Positions 44,283-51,816 of a stretch of DNA of 64,000 bases are shown in pieces. The stretch comes from Deltaproteobacteria bacterium (GTDB lineage Bacteria; Myxococcota; Kuafuiibacteriia; Kuafuiibacteriales; Kuafuiibacteriaceae), in the NCBI GenBank assembly GCA_016713425.1, contig JADJPE010000005.1, forward strand, positions 248,001 to 312,000, in the 5' to 3' direction. Below the pieces are notes generated by a model, which did not search any database, was not told where the DNA came from, and saw only the letters and a program-made list of their open reading frames with translations. Numbering within the stretch: position 1 is the stretch's first letter; each line of letters begins with the position of its first letter. The position numbers and the translations under genes were made by a program.

Positions 44283-46250
44283 TTACCGCCCATAGACGAT
44301 CGCGAGATCGGAGCCACCACAGTTGAAGACGTACGTTCCAGCAACGTCGACTGGATAATCAAAGCCGAACAGCGCATCGTCGAGCTGAGCGAAGGAATTC
44401 TGGTTCTGGCGATAGTCCTCCTGGATATAGGCCTGGACATCGGTTCGAACAAGGTTCGTCACTGTTGTCCCGTGGAACTGCCCATCGCGGCGCACCGTCA
44501 CCACCGACGAGAGACGATCTTCACCGCGCGTCACGGCACACCACCCTTTCACGATGTTCCCTTCGATCCGATCGATGTTGCCACCTTGAAACTCCGGAGG
44601 TGTGCCCCACGCTGGGAGATCGTTCGTATCGAGAACGACGGCTTCGGACTGACCGCAGCCAAAGGTGTAGATGCCGGCTTGATCGATGTCGTAGCTAAAT
44701 CCGAACGACACGTCCGTCATCACCACCGCTGAGCCCTGCTCCTGGTATCGTTCGTTCACCCATGCCCTCACGTCCCCCCGCGCTTCGTTGGTCGTTGTCG
44801 TCCCATGCCACCGACCATTGAGGTAAACAACGACCTCGTCCGAAAGTCGTTCGGTGCCTCGAGTGACGGCACACCAGCCGCGCACGCGGTGACCATCTTC
44901 GACGCGATCGATGTGGCCTCCGTCTGCCTCTGGCAAGACCTCTTCCTCGACGGGCGGCTCGTCGCCTCGATACTCGTGCTCGAGGATCAAGTCGCCACAG
45001 ACGAAGCGGTAGCGCCCCGGCGCGCCATAGCCGAACGCGAAGCCGAACAGGTCGTCGTCGACCACCCCATAGGAGCCGGCGTCCCGATAGGCACGATCCA
45101 CGCGAGCTTTGATCTCAGGGCGAGAACGATCGAGCGGGACTGAAAGAACCCAACGGCCGTCACGATAGACGTCGACGTCGTCGACCACGCGATCGGCGCC
45201 ACGCGTCACCGCGCACCATCCCAGTTGCACATCACCCACGAGTCGGTCCAGCTCGGCGTCCGCAAACTCGAGCGGGGGTGGTGGCTCCGTGGGCGGCGCG
45301 GGCGGCGAGAAGACGACCTCCGTGAGCGTCACCCCGCCGACGCATTCGAAACGATACGTCCCCGCCGTATAAAGCGTATACGAAAAGCCAAACAGGTCGT
45401 CGGCCAGCTTGAGGTCGGAGCCCAATTTCCGGTACTCGCCCTCGATGTATTCTTTGACGTCCGGTCGCCCGAGCGACGTGAAAGCACTGCCCACCCGCTC
45501 ATCGCCGCGATAGACCGCGACCTCACTCGAAAGCCGCTGGCTCCCCTCGGTCACACCACACCAGCCCTGCACGACGTTGCCCGAGAGAGGCGCGATATCC
45601 CCACCACTAAAAGACGGCGTCTCGGCGGCGCCTCCGCCCCCCGTGTCGCCGCCCGGATTGGTGTTGCCGGTATCGCCCGTGTCGCCCGTGTCGCCCGTAT
45701 CGGGGACCACCACGAGCTTGCGCTCGATCGTGTAGTTGGAACCGTACTCCCAGCTCGAATAGGTGAAGCTGAGGCGGCACGTATAGACACCCACCGGGAG
45801 TCCAGTCACTGTCCGAGTCTGCTCGTCACGCCGATAGGACTCGTTCGAGTTGTTCGAGTGCATGTCGGTGAGCCCCGGAATCGCGGGGTCGCAGGCGAGA
45901 CGAGTCTCGGGCGAGTTGCCGTTTCCGTTCGGAGATACGCTGTATCGCCAGGTTGCCTCTGAACGGCCCCGTCCCGTCCAGATCTGGGAGCGGCTAAACT
46001 CGAACCGCGCGTCTATGTAGTCGGGTTGTGGGCCCTCGAGAGAAACCTGGTCAATGAGCCCTGGCTCCGACTCGCCCGCCGAACACCCAACGGTGCCCGA
46101 TGCAAGCGCCAGGAGCCCGCCAGCCAAAGACACGCACAGCAACGGGCGCGAGGACGAAGACAGAAGCGAGGACGAAGACGGAAGCGAAGACGAAAGCAGA
46201 GGCGAAGGCGAAGACCGATGACTTGCGGGGACGAAATGCACTGACTTCAT
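44283..46250 (-). CDS. Lipoprotein with four copies of a GWCAVTRG-type repeat domain
   Basis: A 655-residue exported protein with a Ser-rich n-region, signal helix and lipobox SGTVGC, and GAGGA five bases before its ATG. After a Cys-containing beta domain and a TGDTGD linker come four repeats of 100-120 residues (about 210-325, 330-435, 440-540 and 550-655). Each follows the pattern GWCAVTRG-x-x-R-L-S-x-x-V-x-V-Y-x-x-G-R, then R-x-DV, a Tyr helix, LFGF-x-Y, AGTY-x-F-x-C. Each has two conserved Cys, presumably one disulphide. The GW, dGR, RxDV and GF pattern recalls the GWA-type repeats of bacterial surface proteins. Likely a cell-surface binding or adhesion protein. Confidence 0.72.
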   Translation of the reverse strand: MKSVHFVPASHRSSPSPLLSSSLPSSSSLLSSSSRPLLCVSLAGGLLALASGTVGCSAGESEPGLIDQVSLEGPQPDYIDARFEFSRSQIWTGRGRSEATWRYSVSPNGNGNSPETRLACDPAIPGLTDMHSNNSNESYRRDEQTRTVTGLPVGVYTCRLSFTYSSWEYGSNYTIERKLVVVPDTGDTGDTGDTGNTNPGGDTGGGGAAETPSFSGGDIAPLSGNVVQGWCGVTEGSQRLSSEVAVYRGDERVGSAFTSLGRPDVKEYIEGEYRKLGSDLKLADDLFGFSYTLYTAGTYRFECVGGVTLTEVVFSPPAPPTEPPPPLEFADAELDRLVGDVQLGWCAVTRGADRVVDDVDVYRDGRWVLSVPLDRSRPEIKARVDRAYRDAGSYGVVDDDLFGFAFGYGAPGRYRFVCGDLILEHEYRGDEPPVEEEVLPEADGGHIDRVEDGHRVRGWCAVTRGTERLSDEVVVYLNGRWHGTTTTNEARGDVRAWVNERYQEQGSAVVMTDVSFGFSYDIDQAGIYTFGCGQSEAVVLDTNDLPAWGTPPEFQGGNIDRIEGNIVKGWCAVTRGEDRLSSVVTVRRDGQFHGTTVTNLVRTDVQAYIQEDYRQNQNSFAQLDDALFGFDYPVDVAGTYVFNCGGSDLAIVYGR

Positions 46251-46703
46251 GGTTTCCTCGGTGTCTCGCCCGCGAACGGGCCGAGCTCACCTGAGGGTCA
46301 AAGCAACCGGCATGCCGAGCACGACGCCCGAACCTCTGGCGTAACTTCCGACGGACGTGGCAGGACGCACGTCGCATCGCGTCCATCACTCTGTCGAACG
46401 CCCGCCACCATCGGCTTCAACGGGAGCCAGGCGTTGACAGGCGCAACGGGCGCAACGGGCGCATCGGGCGCATCGGGCGCATCGGGCGCATCGGGCGCAG
46501 TGGGCGCAGCGGGCGCAGCGGGCGCAACGGGCGCAGCGGGCGCAGCGGGCGCAGCGGGCGCAGCGGGCGCGCCGACCAGGGGCCGCTTCGCGCACCGCGG
46601 AGACTTCACCCAAGACGGGTGTCTCGACGAGGCGGCGCCATTCTCGTGAAACGGGGGTCGTGTCTTCTCCCGCCTGTGGATCGCATGTAGTAAGCTCGAA
46701 TCG
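46251..46703. other. Repeat-containing intergenic stretch
   Basis: About 450 bp between the diverging repeat lipoprotein and the gene at 46704. A 9-bp repeat at 46441-46570 gives open frames on both strands (GAT-like on plus, APA-like on minus), neither with a good start and Shine-Dalgarno. Promoters for both flanking genes should be here. Confidence 0.45.
46441..46570. repeat. 9-bp tandem repeat, about 14 copies
   Basis: About fourteen units of gggcgcaac, gggcgcatc or gggcgcagc. The plus strand would encode collagen-like Gly-Ala-Thr/Ser/Ala triplets, but the only start is a TTG with no ribosome site. The minus strand encodes Ala-Pro-Ala. Confidence 0.85.
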
Positions 46704-47318
46704 ATGGACGGGGCGATTCACGTGCGCGGAGCGTCTCGCGAGCGCTTCCTTGGGCTCATCGTGGCCCGGCTCGAAACTGAGGGATTCGAGATGACTGAGG
46801 CAAACGCGGCCGAAGACGACAACGGGGTCGGGCCATCAGAACGCGTGCGCCCGGCGTCGTCCTCCCGGCCAACCCTGCGCCGACTGATCGTGAACCGGTC
46901 CGGCCGATGGCTCGCGATGAGCGAACACGCAATCGATGTCGAGACATGGGCAATCTACCTTTCGCGCGCGCTAGAGACCTCTGTTCTTTGCGTCGTTGGA
47001 TCTCAGGACCGCTCGAGTCATGCCCGGCTCATTCGATTCACGCTTGGTCAGCCGAGTGAAACACTCGACATTCCCGCCGACCTCGCGCGAGACAAGAACG
47101 GACGCTTCCTTCTCCCATGCAGCGTGCTCGACCCATGGCTCGCACCCGGTGGTCGACCCGCGCGCATGAAACACATCGTGCTGACCCCCGAAACGAGCAG
47201 CACAGCCGACATCCTGGAAGCGATCGCTGAGACGATCGAGCTGCCTCGCCTGTGGATCGATGCGAACGAAGCCGACTCCGAGGCGGGTGATCTCGAGCTC
47301 GACTTCACCCGACCGTAG
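46704..47318 (+). CDS. Hypothetical protein
   Basis: A 204-residue protein beginning at an ATG. It is acidic, soluble and mixed alpha/beta, with no signal peptide, membrane segment or recognised motif. The centre (FTLGQPSETLDIPADLARDKNGRFLLPCSVLDPWL) and the end (IELPRLWIDANEADSEAGDLELDF) are distinctive and could be used for a search. It converges on the membrane protein gene at 47350. Confidence 0.6.
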   Translation: MDGAIHVRGASRERFLGLIVARLETEGFEMTEANAAEDDNGVGPSERVRPASSSRPTLRRLIVNRSGRWLAMSEHAIDVETWAIYLSRALETSVLCVVGSQDRSSHARLIRFTLGQPSETLDIPADLARDKNGRFLLPCSVLDPWLAPGGRPARMKHIVLTPETSSTADILEAIAETIELPRLWIDANEADSEAGDLELDFTRP

Positions 47319-47349
47319 ACGCGAAGCTCAATGCGGAGAATGCACAAGC

Positions 47350-48720
47350 CTAGCCGCGGTCGAGCCAGAAGCAAAAGCGCAGCACCGCGAACGAGCCAAA
47401 GAAGAGGGCCGCCAGAAAGACACCGTCGACGAAGGCTGCCGCACTGCCATTGCTGGCGAGCAGCCCCACGCTCGGCACAGCGACGATGATGGCCGCACCG
47501 ATGAGCGAAAGTCGGTAGGACACATCGGCGCAGAGCTCGCGAAACGTTCCGAGCCGCTCGAGCACATTGAGCTCGTCCCCCGAGATCATTTCCGGTCCTT
47601 TCGCCAAGAGCCAGCAGAAGAGGACACGACGCGCCGGCGGATGCTGGCTAAGCTCCCGGTTGATGCTCGCAACCACCAAATCGAAGGACGGCACAGCGCC
47701 ATGACGGACATCGCGCTCGAGCGCACGAAGCTTGCGGCGGAGCTGCTCGTTCTGACGGTCGATGCTTTCAAACCCCGCGATGAACTCGGCGAGCCCTCTC
47801 AAGACGGAAGCGAGCGTTTCCCGAAAGTCCGCGGGTACTACAGACGCCAAAAAGGCGGACCGACGCGCGACGTGACACCGACGTGGACGCGCTGGATCGA
47901 CAAGCACGACGGCATCACGCGCCGGTTCATTCGGGTAAGGAAAATTGCATTTTGGAAGCACGACACGACGCGAGTACGTGCGTCCGGCGAAGATATAGTC
48001 GACGTACCAATCCTGGCGCATGATCAACGGACGCGGCCAGAAGACGCGCATTCGGCTCGTCAACACAAACGGCACCTCGACTCCGTGGAGGAGGAGGTTT
48101 CGATGAGACAGCCACCGCCCAAACCGCCCAGCGAAAGCGATCGTGAAGGCGACGAGCAGCAAGATGAAGACAGGAAGCCCATGCGCAGCCGCCGCCGTAC
48201 GGAATTCCTGAAACTCGGTCACGTGACGTTCCGAGAGTCCCGGCAGGAAACGAACCTCGAACTTATCTCCGGCCGTCAAGGCATCGTAATCGGCGCGTCG
48301 GACCGGGATCTCGGCTTCGCGGATGCGATCCCCAACCCGGAAGCGATAACGAATCAGCCACTTGTCGCTGAGAGCGCTTTCGTTGAAGGCCTTGCCCAAA
48401 ACGACGGCCCGCGCATGGACCCCGCCGTTCCAGGTCCGAAGATCGTCGAGGAACTCCGGGAACGCCAGAATGCAGCCAACCGTCAGGCCGACGAGTGCGA
48501 CCAGCCCAAGAACTCCACCGATCAGTCCTCCCCACAGGACGCCGCGGGTTCGAGAAGTGAGTCGTCGACTGCCGTTCACAGCGGCGATTATGAGTCGGGA
48601 GCTCGATGGTCGAAAGGACAGCAGGCGCCCCACAAAGGCCACTATCCGCAGCCAAAGGGGCCCGATACACACAATCCAAGATAAGCCGAGCGGACGCAGG
48701 TGACGCGCCTTCATCGCCAT
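47350..48720 (-). CDS. Membrane protein with DUF3592-like segments
   Basis: A 456-residue protein with membrane segments near residues 62-85, 184-205, 405-425 and 430-450. Between the first two lies a soluble DUF3592-like part (ARAVVLGKAFNESALSDKWLIRYRFRVGDRIREAEIPVRRADYDALTAGDKFEVRFLPG), with a second copy near 230-300 (VPFVLTSRMR...DYIFAGRTYSRRVVL). In DUF3592 proteins such beta segments read like an SH3/OB-type fold; the function is unknown. A Cys-poor helical region with many Arg and Glu lies at about 300-380. Confidence 0.68.
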   Translation of the reverse strand: MAMKARHLRPLGLSWIVCIGPLWLRIVAFVGRLLSFRPSSSRLIIAAVNGSRRLTSRTRGVLWGGLIGGVLGLVALVGLTVGCILAFPEFLDDLRTWNGGVHARAVVLGKAFNESALSDKWLIRYRFRVGDRIREAEIPVRRADYDALTAGDKFEVRFLPGLSERHVTEFQEFRTAAAAHGLPVFILLLVAFTIAFAGRFGRWLSHRNLLLHGVEVPFVLTSRMRVFWPRPLIMRQDWYVDYIFAGRTYSRRVVLPKCNFPYPNEPARDAVVLVDPARPRRCHVARRSAFLASVVPADFRETLASVLRGLAEFIAGFESIDRQNEQLRRKLRALERDVRHGAVPSFDLVVASINRELSQHPPARRVLFCWLLAKGPEMISGDELNVLERLGTFRELCADVSYRLSLIGAAIIVAVPSVGLLASNGSAAAFVDGVFLAALFFGSFAVLRFCFWLDRG

Positions 48721-48812
48721 CGGTACAACTTGAACCCACTCCGCCTACCCATCGACGGAACGGCGCCGAATCACAACGTTTCTTCAAGCTTCGCGGGAGG
48801 CGAGCCCGGCCC

Positions 48813-49994
48813 TTACATGCGTTCGACAACCACCGCCACCGCCTCGCCACCCCCAATACACAGCGACGCGAGGCCGCGAGCGGCATCTCGACGACGCATA
48901 GCGTGAAGCAGCGTGACCAAAATTCGCGCACCTGAGGCTCCGATCGGATGCCCTAAGGACACGGCACCGCCATGCACGTTCACGCGGCTGCGATCGAGTT
49001 TCAGCAGGCGTTCGTTGACGATCGATACGACACTGAACGCTTCATTGATCTCAAAAAGATCAATATCCCGAGTCGACAACGAAAGCTTCTGAAGCGTCTT
49101 CTCGATCGCGAGAGCCGGCGCCGTCGTGAACCACTCGGGCGCTTGAGCCGCGCCGCCATACCCGATGATCCTCGCCAACGGTTTGAGATGATGACGCGCC
49201 GCGAACTGGGCTGAGGCCACCACGAGCATGGCCGCACCATCGTTGAGTGACGACGCGTTCGCCGCCGTCACCGTACCGCTCGGATCAAAGACCGGGCGGA
49301 GCGATGAGAATCGACTGATGACGCCCTTCTTCGGCTCTTCGTCCTCGACGACCGCTACCCGCTGCTTACCCACCACCGTCTCGACCGCGCAAATCTCATC
49401 GTTGAAAGCGCCGTCTGCTTGCGCGCCGAGCGCGCGCTCGTAGCTCTCTTTCGCAAACGCGTCCTGATCCTCACGCGAGATTCCGTGCTCTTTGGCGCAG
49501 AGCTCGGCCGCGCTGCCCATGTGAAAATCGTTGTACGGATCCCAGAGGCCATCGCGCACGAGTCCGTCGATGAGCTTGCCATCACCGAGCCTCAATCCTT
49601 CACGCACCCCCGGAAGGTAGTACGGAACATTCGACATCGACTCGATGCCGCCGGCGACGACGACCTCCGCATCCCCGGCGCGAATCGCCTGCGCCGCCAA
49701 CATCACCGCCTTCAACCCCGACCCGCACACCTTGTTCACGGTCGTACACGGGACGTCCTGCGCAAGGCCGGCGCCCAGCGCCACCTGCCGAGCAGGCGCT
49801 TGCCCCTCATTGGCGGGCAATACATTGCCGACGTAAACCTCGTCGATCGCAGGTGACTCCGGAAGCCTCGCCTCCGCCAAGGCCGCGCTCACCGCCAACG
49901 ATCCGAGTCGTGTTGCCGGGACGCTCTTGAAAGCGCCAAGATACGTTCCAATGGCCGTTCTCTTCGCGGAGAGAATGACAACCTCGTTCGACAT
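48813..49994 (-). CDS. Acetyl-CoA acetyltransferase (thiolase)
   Basis: A thiolase of about 393 residues from ATG 49994, preceded by a strong Shine-Dalgarno sequence. The active-site Cys lies in VNKVCGSGLKAV, the His in GGAVSLGHPIGASGAR, and the second Cys in CIGGGEAVAVV. The N-terminus (EVVILSAKRTAIG) and VGNVLPANEGQAPARQVALGAG are typical. It condenses two acetyl-CoA or cleaves acetoacetyl-CoA, in ketone or PHB metabolism (the phaA/atoB type). It follows the diiron-oxidase-like gene by 53 bp and may share its transcript. Confidence 0.94.
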   Translation of the reverse strand: MSNEVVILSAKRTAIGTYLGAFKSVPATRLGSLAVSAALAEARLPESPAIDEVYVGNVLPANEGQAPARQVALGAGLAQDVPCTTVNKVCGSGLKAVMLAAQAIRAGDAEVVVAGGIESMSNVPYYLPGVREGLRLGDGKLIDGLVRDGLWDPYNDFHMGSAAELCAKEHGISREDQDAFAKESYERALGAQADGAFNDEICAVETVVGKQRVAVVEDEEPKKGVISRFSSLRPVFDPSGTVTAANASSLNDGAAMLVVASAQFAARHHLKPLARIIGYGGAAQAPEWFTTAPALAIEKTLQKLSLSTRDIDLFEINEAFSVVSIVNERLLKLDRSRVNVHGGAVSLGHPIGASGARILVTLLHAMRRRDAARGLASLCIGGGEAVAVVVERM

Positions 49995-49997
49995 GAA

Positions 49998-50006
49998 ATC
50001 ACCTCC
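49998..50006 (-). promoter_or_regulatory. Strong ribosome binding site of the thiolase gene
   Basis: GGAGGTGAT, complementary to the 16S rRNA tail over nine bases, three bases before the ATG at 49994. It fixes the thiolase start over the longer open frame extending to 50255. Confidence 0.8.
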
Positions 50007-50047
50007 ATACGACGCGAAACCCAAGGGTCGACGCGTCAGCGCGATGG

Positions 50048-50983
50048 CTATCGTGATGCCTGGTGTCGGTCTTGGTCGAGACCGTGCCAGAAGGCTGCAA
50101 CACCATCGAGCATGGCGCGTCCGCCCGCGATGAACTTCTCCTGATCGAGATCCATCGCGAAAAACTCTTCTTCGAGCTCCGCCCACGTGTGCGCCGCGTG
50201 CTGATCTTCGACGCGGTCGTGCCACAGAAAGAAAGAGAGCGGCAGATCGGGACACTCACGCGCCTTGAAAATCCGAAGGCCCGCGATGAGCTCCTTCCAG
50301 AAACCTGCGGCGGCCCAATTCTCGACCGCAAAACTCGCGCCGAGCGCCGTGTGCGGATCTTCCGAACCATACAACCGGGCAAGCTCATCGCAGAAGTACA
50401 GCGTCGATGGCGTCCCGTGACGTCGCTTGCCCACATCCCCAAAACCAAGTCCAAGATGGCCCGTCATCCGAAGCAGCCACTCGAAATGTGCAGCGGCAAA
50501 CCGAAAGGTTCCGCCTTCAACCGAGCCCTCCTGCTCGACGAGCGCGTCGTCGACGTCCGAAGACTGAGACTCCGCTTTGACCGGAGACTCCGGTTTTACC
50601 GGAGACTGAGACTGAGACTGGCGGTTTCTGAAGACGACGCCCAGCTCATTCAACAGAATCTCCTTCGAGGCACGCATCGCTTCGAGGGTCGGTGCATTGA
50701 TGACCTTCTTGAGCTGCGCCTCGAGGAAAAGATTCGAGAAAACCGAGAACTGACGGAGAAAATGCTCCACCTCGCGGCGGTCGGGCGCGCCCGTCATGAA
50801 CCACTTCGTATACGCATTATTCTGAATGACCGAGTGTGGGAGAATCTCCGCTCGGATGCGGCCGACGAGCGCAACGAAGGCCTGAAGCCTGGCTTCGGGA
50901 ATGGCCTTTGACTCGGCCTTTCCGCGGATTTCGGCGCAGTGAAACGTGTACTCGACCATCTTCTGTTCAACTTCGCGGGTCAT
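50048..50983 (-). CDS. Heme-oxygenase-like diiron oxidase/oxygenase family protein
   Basis: About 311 residues from ATG 50983 (MTREVEQKMVEYT). It is all-helical. The segment ILPHSVIQNNAYTKWFMTGAPDRREVEHFLRQFSVFSNLFLEAQLKK and the C-terminal ENWAAAGFWKELIAGL and WHDRVEDQHAAHTWAELEEEF carry the Glu, Asp and His ligands of heme-oxygenase-like diiron proteins (relatives of CADD and SznF). The chemistry cannot be predicted. A Ser/Gln/Pro repeat (SQSQSPVKPESPVKAESQ) interrupts the middle. It lies 62 bp after the MscS gene and may be the fourth member of the antiporter operon, or be separate. Confidence 0.7.
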   Translation of the reverse strand: MTREVEQKMVEYTFHCAEIRGKAESKAIPEARLQAFVALVGRIRAEILPHSVIQNNAYTKWFMTGAPDRREVEHFLRQFSVFSNLFLEAQLKKVINAPTLEAMRASKEILLNELGVVFRNRQSQSQSPVKPESPVKAESQSSDVDDALVEQEGSVEGGTFRFAAAHFEWLLRMTGHLGLGFGDVGKRRHGTPSTLYFCDELARLYGSEDPHTALGASFAVENWAAAGFWKELIAGLRIFKARECPDLPLSFFLWHDRVEDQHAAHTWAELEEEFFAMDLDQEKFIAGGRAMLDGVAAFWHGLDQDRHQASR

Positions 50984-51045
50984 TTTTCCCGGTGGCTCCT
51001 CTTCAGGAGCGCTAGCAGGACCACGCCAGTCTGGCAATTCGGAAC

Positions 51046-51816
51046 CTAGATAATCGTGCGCCGAAGGTACTCTTCGGCACGACGCGCAGCCGACGGAGAC
51101 CAAGACGTAAGACGAACAATAAGGCGACGATTGTCTTCCGGCACCGACCGAACCGAGAGCTCACCCGCAAGCTCGCGATACGGACAAAGCGCGGCAAACC
51201 GAAAGATGCGGTGGCGCTCAGCGGGGTCGATCGGCTTATCGCGATACACTTGGAGCTCGACGGGGTACGTCTTTTTTGGTGACGCAACCGCATACGGCCG
51301 CTCAGACAGGGCGCTTATCGGGAGGTGAATCTCTTCGCCCGATTCAGTTCGCAGCGTGAGACGAAAGACGTCGATGCCCACCAGGAGCCCTCGATAGCCT
51401 TCGATCGTCAGACGATCGCCTCGTCTCACCCGACCTCTAAACACGCTGATGAGCCCCACGAGCCAGGACTTTGCCTTGAGCGCCAAGCTGAAAAAGACGG
51501 CGACCCCGCCGGCCGCGATGATGAGCGTGCCGATAAGCGGTGCCGCCTCGACGAGACGGCGCGCAACCAGCGCGCAGGTGATCAACACCCCGGCCGCATG
51601 AAGCGCCAAGGCACCCTTCGCACCAACCTGCGGCCGCTCACCGCGACGCAAAAATCGCACCGTGAGAAAGACGACGCTCCACACCAACGCGATGAGGGCG
51701 ATGAGAGAAAGCGCATGCGTCCCAAAGATCGTGTCGAGGAAGCCGCGGCCTTCCGACGATAGCCGGTCGACGAGGGCATGCAGATCGGGGCGAGCATCGG
51801 CGGCGGATTCGTTCAC
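51046..51816 (-). CDS. MscS-family mechanosensitive channel
   Basis: A 256-residue small-conductance channel protein with three or more membrane helices (about 30-55, 70-90 and 95-115), then the beta domain signature SWLVGLISVFRGRVRRGDRLTIEGYRGLLVGIDVFRLTLRT, and a C-terminal alpha/beta cap. The pore helix IIAAGGVAVFFSLALKAKSWLVGL has the Ala/Gly packing of MscS TM3. Such channels release solutes on osmotic downshock. Its GTG start overlaps the stop of the large antiporter/ATPase gene (GTGA), so it is translationally coupled to it. That physical link with ion antiporters makes sense for ion or osmotic balance. Confidence 0.82.
   Translation of the reverse strand: MNESAADARPDLHALVDRLSSEGRGFLDTIFGTHALSLIALIALVWSVVFLTVRFLRRGERPQVGAKGALALHAAGVLITCALVARRLVEAAPLIGTLIIAAGGVAVFFSLALKAKSWLVGLISVFRGRVRRGDRLTIEGYRGLLVGIDVFRLTLRTESGEEIHLPISALSERPYAVASPKKTYPVELQVYRDKPIDPAERHRIFRFAALCPYRELAGELSVRSVPEDNRRLIVRLTSWSPSAARRAEEYLRRTII

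Noticed and set aside
46434..46649. Collagen-like Gly-Ala-Thr open frame
   Set aside because: Only a TTG start without a Shine-Dalgarno sequence, and the frame is an effect of the 9-bp repeat.
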